NCBI GenBank assembly: GCA_947561715.1
Contig: OX387205.1
Span: forward strand, 12,219,001-12,283,000
Reading direction: 5' to 3'
Length of the DNA: 64,000 nucleotides
Source: Ascidia mentula
Taxonomy: Eukaryota; Chordata; Ascidiacea; Phlebobranchia; Ascidiidae
How positions within the stretch are numbered: position 1 is the stretch's first letter; each line of letters opens with the position of its first letter. Shown here one piece after another: positions 12,001-22,753 of this stretch. The translations under genes were made by a program, and so were the position numbers. Under the pieces are notes generated by a model. That model was not told where the DNA came from, made no database searches, and saw only the letters and a program-made list of their open reading frames with translations.

Positions 12001-14287
12001 ACAATTTGTCATGCAGCACAATGCTTCCAGCGTTGGAATCAATACAGCAAAATCCGCATCTTCTTCCCCATGTTATTCTGCAACACCACAAGACATTTGA
12101 GGTGCCTTTGATTTTTTAACCATAATGTCAATTGAAAAGGCAAACGAAAAAATACATGCATTTGTAAACTATTTTCTGCAGCAACTTCATTTGTCCTACG
12201 TTATGAACACGAGCGATTCCATGTCGCTATCGCGAGATGACGAAACAATAGCTGATGGTTTGTTAGAACTTTCCCTTCAAACCGGTCTCCCAATGGGGGA
12301 AATCCCTCAAACGACACTGCAGCACTTGGTCCTCTATCAGTACTACCTCAAGGTATTGCAAAGCGTTTTATAATGCATTGCAAAACGATAACCAACCTTA
12401 AACGAAGTTTTCCTAAAGCCAACACTTTGCTTATATTTTTAACTTGTAATAATATATTATGTAACATATTTTCAGCAGTTTTTCTTTTAATACAAGAAAA
12501 AAATAACATAGCTAAAAACTTATCTGCAAATTTACCCAATCCAAAACGTCTCACACTCTTCTTTTCATTCGTTCAGAAACTTCTGCATTATGACGACACA
12601 CCGCACGCCCACGTTCGACCAATCAGGGACGCCGTCCAACTTCTTACCGATATTCCAAATAAGGCGAGAATTAGCAAGCTGTGGTATCGCATGCGGGAAA
12701 AACCCACGCAATCGGATATGTTCGGAAAGTTGATAAAAGAAGGTAATTCACACAGAACATTGTAGAAATGTGCTTTCAATTGTATTAGCAATGCAAACGG
12801 ACAACAACGAAAATTTATAGGGTGCTAATTTCAATATCTAACGATTGTACTATGAGGCCCTGTTCGTCTAATACAGTTTCGCGTGCGTTTGTTTATTCTC
12901 GCGATTCCATTTTATCATGTAAGAAAAGTTAATCTTTTCGTCTGAATATTGTCCAAAATTATTACCTTTGCAAGATTCGGTTGACAACATATTAAAAAAA
13001 CGGTTCAAATTGATACATTTAACTCAGATGTTGTTGGAATCTCCCTGAATCACGACGAGGCAAAAGGAAACCCTCGGTGGCGATTCCGTCGAATATTTTT
13101 ATTCGAAAACTGCTTGGTGGTCGCAAAAGTGCGCAATGTCACTTCAAGGTCTTACTCTGACGTTTCGGATTTCGAGCAAATTTATCAGGCAAGGAACATT
13201 AGGAAAGAACAGATAGTTCTTGTGTATTATTAGTTTTTGTGACCATATTCATAGGCATGTAGTTTAAGCAAGGTCATATGTTTCAATGTATATAATATTT
13301 CAGTTACTTTCCTTACTGTTCGGAACACACAAAATTGAATTGTGATAAATAATCTTCCTTTAAATGAATTGACAACGTAGCTAAAATGCAAAACAACTGT
13401 TCAAGTTTCTGTTTATTGCATTTTATTAACTCAAGAAGATAGTTTTTCATGTACCATGGTTTGTCCCTCACGGCCGTGGTTACCAAATAATGCTTTTGTT
13501 TTGCATTTTCAAGGGAGCCGCGTAACAATTTATCCTCCAACACATAGGGTTTAGTTCCGCCAAAGTGCGACGAATGTCATAATTCTTCTTTGCCTTGAGA
13601 AATCCTTAGCCACTGTGTTTCACTTCACTTTTTCACTCCAAAAGTAGAAAAGAACATCCATTGTAATATATATATTTACATAAAGATCACTCATTGAAAC
13701 CACACAGTTTCTCAACAAAATCCACGCAATTTATTACAGACTGATAGCATGATAATGGATTTGGATGAGAGCAGTTTGCAGTCCAAGGTGATAACACTGA
13801 AGTCCAGTGAAACGGGATTTGGTGAAGCACTCTGGCGATTAACACTAAGGACAAAGACTGAAGCCGGGAAGACGGCGTGGATTCGGGAATTTCAGAGGGC
13901 GATACATATGTCAATGGGACCGCCTTTACCAGGTAGCTGTTCACAACTGATCCGTGTAATTTTTTACCAATTTTCTCATTTGTTTCAGCATTACCAAGAT
14001 TCACAGTCCCAATTTGTGACGTAACAATACACGCAAATGAAGAACTTGTACTTTACTGTTACATCACAAACAAGCCTAAACCGGGAGTGCAATGGAGCAA
14101 AGACGATCGTGTGATTAACAGCGATGCTCATAGAATATGCACGGTGGAGCGTGACAACGGCTACTGCGCCCTCCATGTACGTCATGCGACGTCAAAGGAC
14201 TTTGGTGTTTACCGATGCGTAACGTATTGTGGTGGCGTGAGTGAAATTACTTGCTTTGCGCAAGTTGATGTCCGTGCAACAGAGTGA
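1..14287 (+). CDS. OBSCN: Obscurin/UNC-89-like giant sarcomeric protein, 3' part (5' end outside window)
   Basis: Spliced gene of about 45 short exons. The visible domain order is about 14 Ig (I-set) domains with one fibronectin-III domain among them, an acidic low-complexity linker, one Ig, an SH3, a RhoGEF (DH) domain, a PH domain and a final Ig followed by TGA at 14285-14287. The SH3-DH-PH-Ig order is the signature of obscurin/UNC-89, which links sarcomeric myosin to Rho signalling and the sarcoplasmic reticulum at the M-band. Most Ig domains are split over two exons at a similar place and carry the W and the DxGxYxC-type motif. No kinase domain follows, so this matches the kinase-less obscurin-A layout or an isoform. 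The window opens inside an Ig exon (59 onward is complete), so the N-terminus is missing. Family assignment is secure; individual exon ends are hand-called. Confidence 0.92.
59..5893 (+). other. Ig-domain array of the obscurin-like gene (about 12 I-set domains)
   Basis: Exons read at about 59-197, 377-563, 664-796, 914-1071, 1142-1278, 1408-1560, 1710-1831, 1998-2111, 2187-2340, 2479-2622, 2769-2899, 3007-3129, 3207-3366, 3421-3564, 3876-4092, 4153-4296, 4556-4737, 4874-4979, 5109-5254, 5347-5540 and 5675-5893. Each Ig begins with a strand-A motif such as RLGDVT, LSDV or LRDQVV, then has a Cys, a Trp (VEWRKNG, VTWYRND, VTWYIDD) and a DSGxYxC-like motif near its end. Several domains have Phe or Leu in place of the second Cys, as is common in intracellular muscle Ig domains. 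The intron at 4738 uses a GC donor, and the phase is kept across it. Exon ends may be off by a few bases. Confidence 0.85.
5950..7255 (+). other. Fn3 domain followed by two Ig domains (obscurin-like gene)
   Basis: Exons at about 5950-6199 and 6254-6400 encode a fibronectin type III domain. It has PRPPQCIGGS at the start, the WKEP core Trp, an ERR-like IEKR segment, and the YWFRVAAVSEHGIGEYG ending that typifies Fn3 F/G strands. Exons 6254-6400, 6485-6635 and 6777-6959 plus the start of 7110-7689 carry two more Ig domains with VEEGETMEMWCE, AVWTVDD, GGTYKCEIGN and then VEGNELALSCE, VEWYREGE, SDAGTYTCEIRD. A single Fn3 among Ig domains fits obscurin rather than titin, whose A-band Fn3 domains come in super-repeats. 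The two-residue codon joining 6635 to 6777 keeps the frame through TYKCE. Confidence 0.85.
7256..9410 (+). other. Acidic, Ser-rich disordered linker of the obscurin-like protein
   Basis: After Ig 14 the open frame continues through exons about 7110-7689, 7799-7941, 8116-8969, 9029-9077 and 9261-9410. It encodes a long acidic stretch rich in Asp, Glu, Ser and Thr (for example DSEDEEEEELVSEE and MSVASAFSDVYETANESF), with no recognisable fold. The exon at 8116-8969 is by far the largest of the gene and is one continuous frame. Low hydrophobicity and many S/T-D/E patches suggest a phosphorylatable spacer between the Ig array and the signalling module. That role is inferred from composition only. 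Confidence 0.75.
9554..10856 (+). other. Ig domain and second Ser/Asp-rich linker upstream of SH3
   Basis: Exons about 9554-9660, 9729-9862 and 9901-10040 make one Ig domain. It has an SPGFKEGLHNQQVLIGSTV start, FLQC, an IVWSKEGN core Trp and DSGLYSCQASNAYG at the end, which is a clean canonical motif with both cysteines. It is followed by exons about 10119-10339 and 10587-10838. These encode a linker with many Asp/Ser runs (DDVYTSDDDVSISIPPP, then SDDESDSETSSRS), likely disordered and possibly phosphorylated. In obscurin an Ig and a linker also precede the SH3-DH-PH module. Confidence 0.8.
10995..11573 (+). other. SH3 domain of the obscurin-like protein
   Basis: Two exons (about 10995-11152 and 11336-11573) encode an SH3-like fold: EVYYAVRGC at the start (ALYDY position), LNTGQAVELMDVSNSKEWLVRT in the middle (RT/n-Src loops and the conserved Trp), and GFVDPAFLAP at the end, matching the GxVPxxYL position. 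The second exon runs on into a linker before the DH domain. It lies directly before a RhoGEF domain, as in obscurin, UNC-89 and other Dbl-family proteins. The SH3 is divergent at the ALYDY motif but convincing in context. Confidence 0.82.
11637..12741 (+). other. RhoGEF (DH) domain of the obscurin-like protein
   Basis: Exons about 11637-11800, 12016-12099, 12181-12352 and 12577-12741 encode a helical Dbl-homology domain. CR1-like helix: IKEEELYVTGLRKAIYVM. Middle: FGDLEGLEHFHTRTMLPAL and PHVILQHHKTFEQL. CR3-like core: TLQHLVLYQYYLKKLLHY followed by PIRDAVQLLTDIPNKA. DH domains catalyse GDP/GTP exchange on Rho GTPases; the obscurin DH is reported to act on RhoA-type GTPases. Several positions of the usual CR3 (P..R..RY..LL) are altered, so catalytic strength cannot be judged here. 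Confidence 0.85.
13026..13931 (+). other. PH domain of the obscurin-like protein
   Basis: The exon at about 13026-13192 encodes strands beginning GNPRWRFRRIFLFENCLVVAKV, the typical PH beta-sheet with an LF-hydrophobic core. The exon at about 13739-13931 encodes SLQSKVITLKSSETG and the C-terminal helix TEAGKTAWIREFQRAI with the invariant Trp of PH domains. The intron between them starts with GC (GCAAGG), a second GC-AG donor in this gene, and holds about 545 bases of AT-rich DNA. DH-PH tandems are near universal in Dbl-family GEFs, and the PH probably tunes GEF activity or membrane binding. Confidence 0.82.
13989..14287 (+). other. C-terminal Ig domain and stop codon of the obscurin-like gene
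   Basis: Last exon, with PRFTVPICDVTIHANEELVL at the start, a CYITNKPKPGVQWSKDD core with Cys and Trp, and a DFGVYRCVTYCGG end. The frame closes with TGA at 14285-14287. In vertebrate obscurin two Ig domains follow PH before the kinase part; here only one Ig is present before the stop. A longer isoform using a different 3' exon cannot be excluded, but the next 5.6 kb is satellite DNA. Confidence 0.88.
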
Positions 14288-14463
14288 AAATTTATTGCAA
14301 TTATGTATATAACACGAACATGACTTGCCAAAAATGAGCTAATTGAAAAATTTGCTTACGCGCTACGGCATCGTTGAAGCATTGCATTTTGTACAAAATA
14401 CCTCCAAAATGTGGAAAAACTATGATTTGAAATCATTGACAGCGTGGAAGTTGGTTTATCGCA

Positions 14464-14469
14464 AATAAA
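14464..14469 (+). terminator. Poly(A) signal AATAAA of the obscurin-like gene
   Basis: AATAAA lies 177 bases after the stop codon, in AT-rich sequence and before the satellite begins. Position and motif fit a 3' end signal; the cleavage site is not visible. Confidence 0.5.
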
Positions 14470-14594
14470 GAACAAGACCACTATTGTGGTGCTATTTATT
14501 ATCTGCAACTATTGGCAAAATCGTATGGAACCCAGTTGGATGCCCGTCTTTGAAGACTGGATAAGAGTTATGATAATGCAACACAAGAAAATAT

Positions 14595-17500
14595 TTTGAA
14601 ACCGGAATATTCCGGTCAATTCGGCCTGGAACCGGACATTTTTGTTTTGGCCCAAATCCGAAAAAACGGAAAGGGGTTAAGCCTTGGTGTTTTTTCGAAA
14701 ATCGACCGAAAATATAATGTCTCCGATTCCGGTTTAAACCGGTTTGGAGGTTCGAGAGGCTGCTGAAACCGGCCCCAAACGGTTTGGAACCGGAATATTC
14801 CGGTCAATTCGGCCTGGAACCGGACATTTTTGTTTTGACCCAAATCCGAAAAAACGGAAAGGGGTTAGCCTTGGTGTTTTTTCGAAAATCGACCGAAAAT
14901 ATAATGTCTCTGATTCCGGTTTAAACCGGTTTGGAGGTTCGAGAGGCTGCTGAAACCGGCCCCAAACGGTTTGGAACCGGAATATTCCGGTCAATTCGGC
15001 CTGGAACCGGACATTTTTGTTTTGGCCCAAATCCGAAAAAACGGAAAGGGGTTAGCCTTGGTGTTTTTTCGAAAATCGACCGAAAATATAATGTCTCCGA
15101 TTCCGGTTTAAACCGGTTTGGAGGTTCGAGAGGCTGCTGAAACCGGCCCCAAACGGTTTGGAACCGGAATATTCCGGTCAATTCGGCCTGGAACCGGACA
15201 TTTTTGTTTTGGCCCAAATCCGAAAAAACGGAAAGGGGTTAGCCTTGGTGTTTTTTCGAAAATCGACCGAAAATATAATGTCTCCGATTCCGGTTTAAAC
15301 CGGTTTGGAGGTTCGAGAGGCTGCTGAAACCGGCCCCAAACGGTTTGGAACCGGAATATTCCGGTCAATTCGGCCTGGAACCGGACATTTTTGTTTTGGC
15401 CCAAATCCGAAAAAACGGAAAGGGGTTAGCCTTGGTGTTTTTTCGAAAATCGACCGAAAATATAATGTCTCCGATTCCGGTTTAAACCGGTTTGGAGGTT
15501 CGAGAGGCTGCTGAAACCGGCCCCAAACGGTTTGGAACCGGAATATTCCGGTCAATTCGGCCTGGAACCGGACATTTTTGTTTTGGCCCAAATCCGAAAA
15601 AACGGAAAGGGGTTAGCCTTGGTGTTTTTTCGAAAATCGACCGAAAATATAATGTCTCCGATTCCGGTTTAAACCGGTTTGGAGGTTCGAGAGGCTGCTG
15701 AAACCGGCCCCAAACGGTTTGGAACCGGAATATTCCGGTCAATTCGGCCTGGAACCGGACATTTTTGTTTTGGCCCAAATCCGAAAAAACGGAAAGGGGT
15801 TAGCCTTGGTGTTTTTTCGAAAATCGACCGAAAATATAATGTCTCCGATTCCGGTTTAAACCGGTTTGGAGGTTCGAGAGCCTGCTGAAACCGGCCCCAA
15901 ACGGTTTGGAACCGGAATATTCCGGTCAATTCGGCCTGGAACCGGACATTTTTGTTTTGGCCCAAATCCGAAAAAACGGAAAGGGGTTAGCCTTGGTGTT
16001 TTTTCGAAAATCGACCGAAAATATAATGTCTCCGATTCCGGTTTAAACCGGTTTGGAGGTTCGAGAGGCTGCTGAAACCGGCCCCAAACGGTTTGGAACC
16101 GGAATATTCCGGTCAATTCGGCCTGGAACCGGACATTTTTGTTTTGGCCCAAATCCGAAAAAACGGAAAGGGGTTAGCCTTGGTGTTTTTTCGAAAATCG
16201 ACCGAAAATATAATGTCTCCGATTCCGGTTTAAACCGGTTTGGAGGTTCGAGAGGCTGCTGAAACCGGCCCCAAACGGTTTGGAACCGGAATATTCCGGT
16301 CAATTCGGCCTGGAACCGGACATTTTTGTTTTGGCCCAAATCCGAAAAAACGGAAAGGGGTTAGCCTTGGTGTTTTTTCGAAAATCGACCGAAAATATAA
16401 TGTCTCCGATTCCGGTTTAAACCGGTTTGGAGGTTCGAGAGGCTGCTGAAACCGGCCCCAAACGGTTTGGAACCGGAATATTCCGGTCAATTCGGCCTGG
16501 AACCGGACATTTTTGTTTTGGCCCAAATCCGAAAAAACGGAAAGGGGTTAGCCTTGGTGTTTTTTCGAAAATCGACCGAAAATATAATGTCTCCGATTCC
16601 GGTTTAAACCGGTTTGGAGGTTCGAGAGGCTGCTGAAACCGGCCCCAAACGGTTTGGAACCGGAATATTCCGGTCAATTCGGCCTGGAACCGGACATTTT
16701 TGTTTTGGCCCAAATCCGAAAAAACGGAAAGGGGTTAGCCTTGGTGTTTTTTCGAAAATCGACCGAAAATATAATGTCTCTGATTCCGGTTTAAACCGGT
16801 TTGGAGGTTCGAGAGGCTGCTGAAACCGGCCCCAAACGGTTTGGAACCGGAATATTCCGGTCAATTCGGCCTGGAACCGGACATTTTTGTTTTGGCCCAA
16901 ATCCGAAAAAACGGAAAGGGGTTAGCCTTGGTGTTTTTTCGAAAATCGACCGAAAATATAATGTCTCCGATTCCGGTTTAAACCGGTTTGGAGGTTCGAG
17001 AGGCTGCTGAAACCGGCCCCAAACGGTTTGGAACCGGAATATTCCGGTCAATTCGGCCTGGAACCGGACATTTTTGTTTTGGCCCAAATCCGAAAAAACG
17101 GAAAGGGGTTAGCCTTGGTGTTTTTTCGAAAATCGACCGAAAATATAATGTCTCCGATTCCGGTTTAAACCGGTTTGGAGGTTCGAGAGGCTGCTGAAAC
17201 CGGCCCCAAACGGTTTGGAACCGGAATATTCCGGTCAATTCGGCCTGGAACCGGACATTTTTGTTTTGGCCCAAATCCGAAAAAACGGAAAGGGGTTAGC
17301 CTTGGTGTTTTTTCGAAAATCGACCGAAAATATAATGTCTCCGATTCCGGTTTAAACCGGTTTGGAGGTTCGAGAGGCTGCTGAAACCGGCCCCAAACGG
17401 TTTGGAACCGGAATATTCCGGTCAATTCGGCCTGGAACCGGACATTTTTGTTTTGGCCCAAATCCGAAAAAACGGAAAGGGGTTAGCCTTGGTGTTTTTT

Positions 17501-20119
17501 CGAAAATCGACCGAAAATATAATGTCTCCGATTCCGGTTTAAACCGGTTTGGAGGTTCGAGAGGCTGCTGAAACCGGCCCCAAACGGTTTGGAACCGGAA
17601 TATTCCGGTCAATTCGGCCTGGAACCGGACATTTTTGTTTTGGCCCAAATCCGAAAAAACGGAAAGGGGTTAGCCTTGGTGTTTTTTCGAAAATCGACCG
17701 AAAATATAATGTCTCTGATTCCGGTTTAAACCGGTTTGGAGGTTCGAGAGGCTGCTGAAACCGGCCCCAAACGGTTTGGAACCGGAATATTCCGGTCAAT
17801 TCGGCCTGGAACCGGACATTTTTGTTTTGGCCCAAATCCGAAAAAACGGAAAGGGGTTAGCCTTGGTGTTTTTTCGAAAATCGACCGAAAATATAATGTC
17901 TCCGATTCCGGTTTAAACCGGTTTGGAGGTTCGAGAGGCTGCTGAAACCGGCCCCAAACGGTTTGGAACCGGAATATTCCGGTCAATTCGGCCTGGAACC
18001 GGACATTTTTGTTTTGGCCCAAATCCGAAAAAACGGAAAGGGGTTAGCCTTGGTGTTTTTTCGAAAATCGACCGAAAATATAATGTCTCCGATTCCGGTT
18101 TAAACCGGTTTGGAGGTTCGAGAGGCTGCTGAAACCGGCCCCAAACGGTTTGGAACCGGAATATTCCGGTCAATTCGGCCTGGAACCGGACATTTTTGTT
18201 TTGGCCCAAATCCGAAAAAACGGAAAGGGGTTAGCCTTGGTGTTTTTTCGAAAATCGACCGAAAATATAATGTCTCCGATTCCGGTTTAAACCGGTTTGG
18301 AGGTTCGAGAGGCTGCTGAAACCGGCCCCAAACGGTTTGGAACCGGAATATTCCGGTCAATTCGGCCTGGAACCGGACATTTTTGTTTTGGCCCAAATCC
18401 GAAAAAACGGAAAGGGGTTAGCCTTGGTGTTTTTTCGAAAATCGACCGAAAATATAATGTCTCTGATTCCGGTTTAAACCGGTTTGGAGGTTCGAGAGGC
18501 TGCTGAAACCGGCCCCAAACGGTTTGGAACCGGAATATTCCGGTCAATTCGGCCTGGAACCGGACATTTTTGTTTTGGCCCAAATCCGAAAAAACGGAAA
18601 GGGGTTAGCCTTGGTGTTTTTTCGAAAATCGACCGAAAATATAATGTCTCCGATTCCGGTTTAAACCGGTTTGGAGGTTCGAGAGGCTGCTGAAACCGGC
18701 CCCAAACGGTTTGGAACCGGAATATTCCGGTCAATTCGGCCTGGAACCGGACATTTTTGTTTTGGCCCAAATCCGAAAAAACGGAAAGGGGTTAGCCTTG
18801 GTGTTTTTTCGAAAATCGACCGAAAATATAATGTCTCCGATTCCGGTTTAAACCGGTTTGGAGGTTCGAGAGGCTGCTGAAACCGGCCCCAAACGGTTTG
18901 GAACCGGAATATTCCGGTCAATTCGGCCTGGAACCGGACATTTTTGTTTTGGCCCAAATCCGAAAAAACGGAAAGGGGTTAGCCTTGGTGTTTTTTCGAA
19001 AATCGACCGAAAATATAATGTCTCCGATTCCGGTTTAAACCGGTTTGGAGGTTCGAGAGGCTGCTGAAACCGGCCCCAAACGGTTTGGAACCGGAATATT
19101 CCGGTCAATTCGGCCTGGAACCGGACATTTTTGTTTTGGCCCAAATCCGAAAAAACGGAAAGGGGTTAGCCTTGGTGTTTTTTCGAAAATCGACCGAAAA
19201 TATAATGTCTCCGATTCCGGTTTAAACCGGGTTTGGAGGTTCGAGAGCCTGCTGAAACCGGCCCCAAACGGTTTGGAACCGGAATATTCCGGTCAATTCG
19301 GCCTGGAACCGGACATTTTTGTTTTGGCCCAAATCCGAAAAAACGGAAAGGGGTTAGCCTTGGTGTTTTTTCGAAAATCGACCGAAAATATAATGTCTCC
19401 GATTCCGGTTTAAACCGGTTTGGAGGTTCGAGAGGCTGCTGAAACCGGCCCCAAACGGTTTGGAACCGGAATATTCCGGTCAATTCGGCCTGGAACCGGA
19501 CATTTTTGTTTTGGCCCAAATCCGAAAAAACGGAAAGGGGTTAGCCTTGGTGTTTTTTCGAAAATCGACCGAAAATATAATGTCTCCGATTCCGGTTTAA
19601 ACCGGGTTTGGAGGTTCGAGAGCCTGCTGAAACCGGCCCCAAACGGTTTGGAACCGGAATATTCCGGTCAATTCGGCCTGGAACCGGACATTTTTGTTTT
19701 GGCCCAAATCCGAAAAAACGGAAAGGGGTTAGCCTTGGTGTTTTTTCGAAAATCGACCGAAAATATAATGTCTCCGATTCCGGTTTAAACCGGTTTGGAG
19801 GTTCGAGAGGCTGCTGAAACCGGCCCCAAACGGTTTGGAACCGGAATATTCCGGTCAATTCGGCCTGGAACCGGACATTTTTGTTTTGGCCCAAATCCGA
19901 AAAAACGGAAAGGGGTTAGCCTTGGTGTTTTTTCGAAAATCGACCGAAAATATAATGTCTCCGATTCCGGTTTAAACCGGTTTGGAGGTTCGAGAGCCTG
20001 CTGAAACCGGCCCCAAACGGTTTGGAACCGGAATATTCCGGTCAATTCGGCCTGGAACCGGACATTTTTGTTTTGGACCAAATCCGAAAAAACGGAGGTT
20101 CGTGAAAGGGGTTAGCCTT
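14595..20119. repeat. 187-bp tandem satellite, about 29.5 copies
   Basis: A head-to-tail array with a 187-bp period, nearly identical in all copies. Each unit contains two perfect palindromes, ACCGGAATATTCCGGT (16 bp) and CCGGTTTAAACCGG (14 bp), and many CCGG sites. A few sites vary: C/T in GTCTCYGATT (T at 14911, 16781, 17716 and 18464, spaced 10, 5 and 4 units apart), G/C in GAGSCTGCTG (C near 15879, 19246, 19621 and 19995), and a one-base insertion near 19230 and 19605. The array starts about 130 bases after the obscurin poly(A) signal and ends in a disturbed copy with an extra AGGTTCGTG. Open frames of 69 and 98 codons recur in every unit but shift frame with each copy (187 is not divisible by 3), so they are not genes. 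The near-identity implies recent amplification or homogenisation. Confidence 0.98.
19045..19794. repeat. Higher-order dimer (375 bp x 2) inside the satellite
   Basis: Two successive 375-bp blocks (19045-19419 and 19420-19794) each consist of two 187-bp units. The second unit of each block carries the same one-base insertion (ACCGGGTTTGG) and the GAGCCTGCTG variant. This is a local higher-order repeat, showing unequal exchange or replication slippage acting on dimers. Confidence 0.85.
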
Positions 20120-22753
20120 AAACCGATCATTTTTGACATTTTTTGTTGCAACCGATTGTGAAGTTTTTGTACGCATATTGTTATTTCTATGAAAACAAGT
20201 TGCGGTGGTGGGAAATGCCCAACGTGTAGACCTCTGTCACAATGGAAAGTTACGTCACAGAGCAAACTAGAAAGCCCGTTGGCATGATCCGTTAATCCAG
20301 TTATTTGAGACAAAGTTTGATCTGCCTGTCTCCAATTTGGATCAAATAAAAGCCGAGCAAGTTTACGATGATTTTCGGTTCATTTTAAAGCACTTTTGGC
20401 GAAATAAGAGATCACACAGATGCAAATGTTGAATTTCTTGCAAAAAGTTATGTTGGCGAACCCTTGAAGTTAAGTGACTAGCCAAGTGTAGATGCAAGAA
20501 CTCTGTTATTTTTTTTCAGCAGGAAACCTGGCTTTCAAATGTATAGTAATCTGTAAATTGCAATTTAGCTCAGATGCATGCAACAACACTTAAAAACGAT
20601 TTGCATTTTCAGGTAGTAGGTCCCAAAACAGCTTCTGAGGTGCAGAAAATAAGCACAAGGACGTTTCTTCTGATGGTTTTATTTGTTGTTTTTTTTTCTC
20701 ATTTGCTTTATATGCCCAAATAAAATGAATATATATTTGAAAATTATGCATCATCATCTTTTTTTGGTCTCTGAAATCAAGGAAAACAAACTGTCTAATC
20801 AAAATCAAATCATCCATGAGCAGAGGCACTATTTATTAAAAATGTCCAAATTGGACCATTTTTGCAAATTATGAGAGAAATTGATATCCAAAAATGTTCA
20901 TTGCAGCATGATAACATTGTGAATCACACAAAAAAAACAATATAAAGGAATATTGCTTGTAATGTTTTGTTTTCCTATATTGAAGGAAGCATAGTATTTA
21001 AATTTACCAAAAGGAAGTTTATATTTCCTTCCCTTTTTCTTCATTTTTTTAACAGCCAACTGTACAACCACTATAAACATGAAGTCAATCTTCCAAGTGT
21101 TTGAAACCAGCAAAAAAGCTTTTACGAAGAATAGTTGTTTACAAAATATCCAGACACTAAGCTTGAAAGTATAAAGTGCTGTATTACACCTTTACAAACA
21201 AACTGTTAAAACTGTCCACACTTCTAAAAGTAGAGTTGTGTTGTGTAATATTATTAATAATATTACATCTTCTCTTCTCTATGCAATGGCATCAAATTTA
21301 GTTGCCACCCTAGGCCACCCTAGGGCTGTGTATACCCCGCTGTTGGTCATAAGGTCTTCCAGGAGGCTCAACAAGTCCTTGCTCTGTACAGTCTCATCCA
21401 GTAGCAAAATGTTTGAAGAACATTAGAGCCAGCAACAGTCACAGTAGCCAGGTGTATTATTGCAGAAGGCCTTCAAAACAGGATTTCTCTAATTTAATAC
21501 CCATATAGGTCCCGGCCGTAATCTGTTTTGTGGGTATTTTATTCTTCGAAGTTTTTTCTCAGACAGCATGGGCAACGACAAGTTTTAAATTTTTATTACT
21601 TTCTTCGAGGATAACTTCAAGATTGATCGCATCACTTTATGACAGAAATGCGTGAATGTGAAGAATGTCTCCTCTGACGGTTCACCAAACTTTGTAATGC
21701 GTTGTGCTCTGTTGCTTTTCTGGGAGAAATTTGTGGTGATACCTCAGTCTTTCCTTTGGTTATGTCTTCAACAAACTCCAGCATGCTGCATTCTCTGCAC
21801 TCTAGGGAAGTATTTGTAGTTTTTCACTTGGATCAATGGTGCATTTTGTAGGGTTAATCTACATTAAATAATGAGATTCTCAAGCCATCACTTACCTTTA
21901 TATTTGGCATCACAATATTGATTTTGGTTATGTCCAGTCATCAGATAACTGAAAAAGAGAAACGATGTTATACCTGTATCAGTTTGGTCACCTATGATAC
22001 ACTGCTCTAAAAGTATCTGCAAAACAGTAACGAGTCAAAATCAAAAAACCTGCAAAACAAAAACAAACGAGAGCGAAATATGGAGTCCAATAAAGTTGCA
22101 CTATAACATTAATAAACTAAAATTTTAAATTAAAAGCACAATTTAACAAGGAGGTTCTGCGAAAGGAAAAATAAGTAATAGTAACACCTGGAAAAAATAA
22201 TTAAAATTGAAAAACAAAAATCCTAAAAAAAAGAGTAATACCTGAACAAAAAAGGCATTAGCACTAAAAGCCTATAAGTTAAACCTGAAAAACGAACAAG
22301 TTACAAAGATGTAATAAACCTGGGAATGTGCTGCAAAAATTACAAACCTGAAAAAATAAAATGTGAAAAAGCAGGTTTACAAACCAACTGTTAATTTCCA
22401 CAAAAAGATTTCAATCCATTGAAATCCACAAAACGTAACCCAACAGGAAATGCTGTAAAAGAAAAAGGACGTTAGTTAGGAATTAATTTGCGGTAATGCA
22501 AAACATTTACCTTTTCCATTTTGTAAATTCACTAACCCGGTCTTGACATTCCTGTTCTTAACTAAAACCATACTAAAAGCTCGGCAAACTGACGATGGCG
22601 GACCAAATACTTTCAACTGGTCGACTGATATAAAAGGCACAACACCCCCCGAGAACTGGTCTAACTAATATTGGAAACAAAAGGATAGAAAGATCACGAC
22701 TTTTACTAGAGGAAGGCGTTAGTAAAAATAACAATGGTAACGGTTGATGTGAA
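20120..22753. other. AT-rich gene-poor stretch
   Basis: I see no supported gene. Open frames are short and hydrophobic-random. The part at 22040-22400 is A-rich with a recurring ACCTG-plus-A-run motif at irregular spacing (near 22049, 22190, 22243, 22284, 22318 and 22348), which I cannot interpret. Confidence 0.5.

Noticed and set aside
1-14287. Titin rather than obscurin
   Set aside because: The SH3-DH-PH-Ig module does not occur in titin, and Fn3 super-repeats are absent.
14595-20119. Recurring open frames of 69, 98, 117 and 122 codons on both strands of the satellite
   Set aside because: They repeat with each 187-bp unit, change frame between copies, and have no features beyond the repeat itself.
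14595-20119. CRISPR-like array
   Set aside because: The repeats are contiguous 187-bp units with no unique spacers, and the host is a eukaryote.
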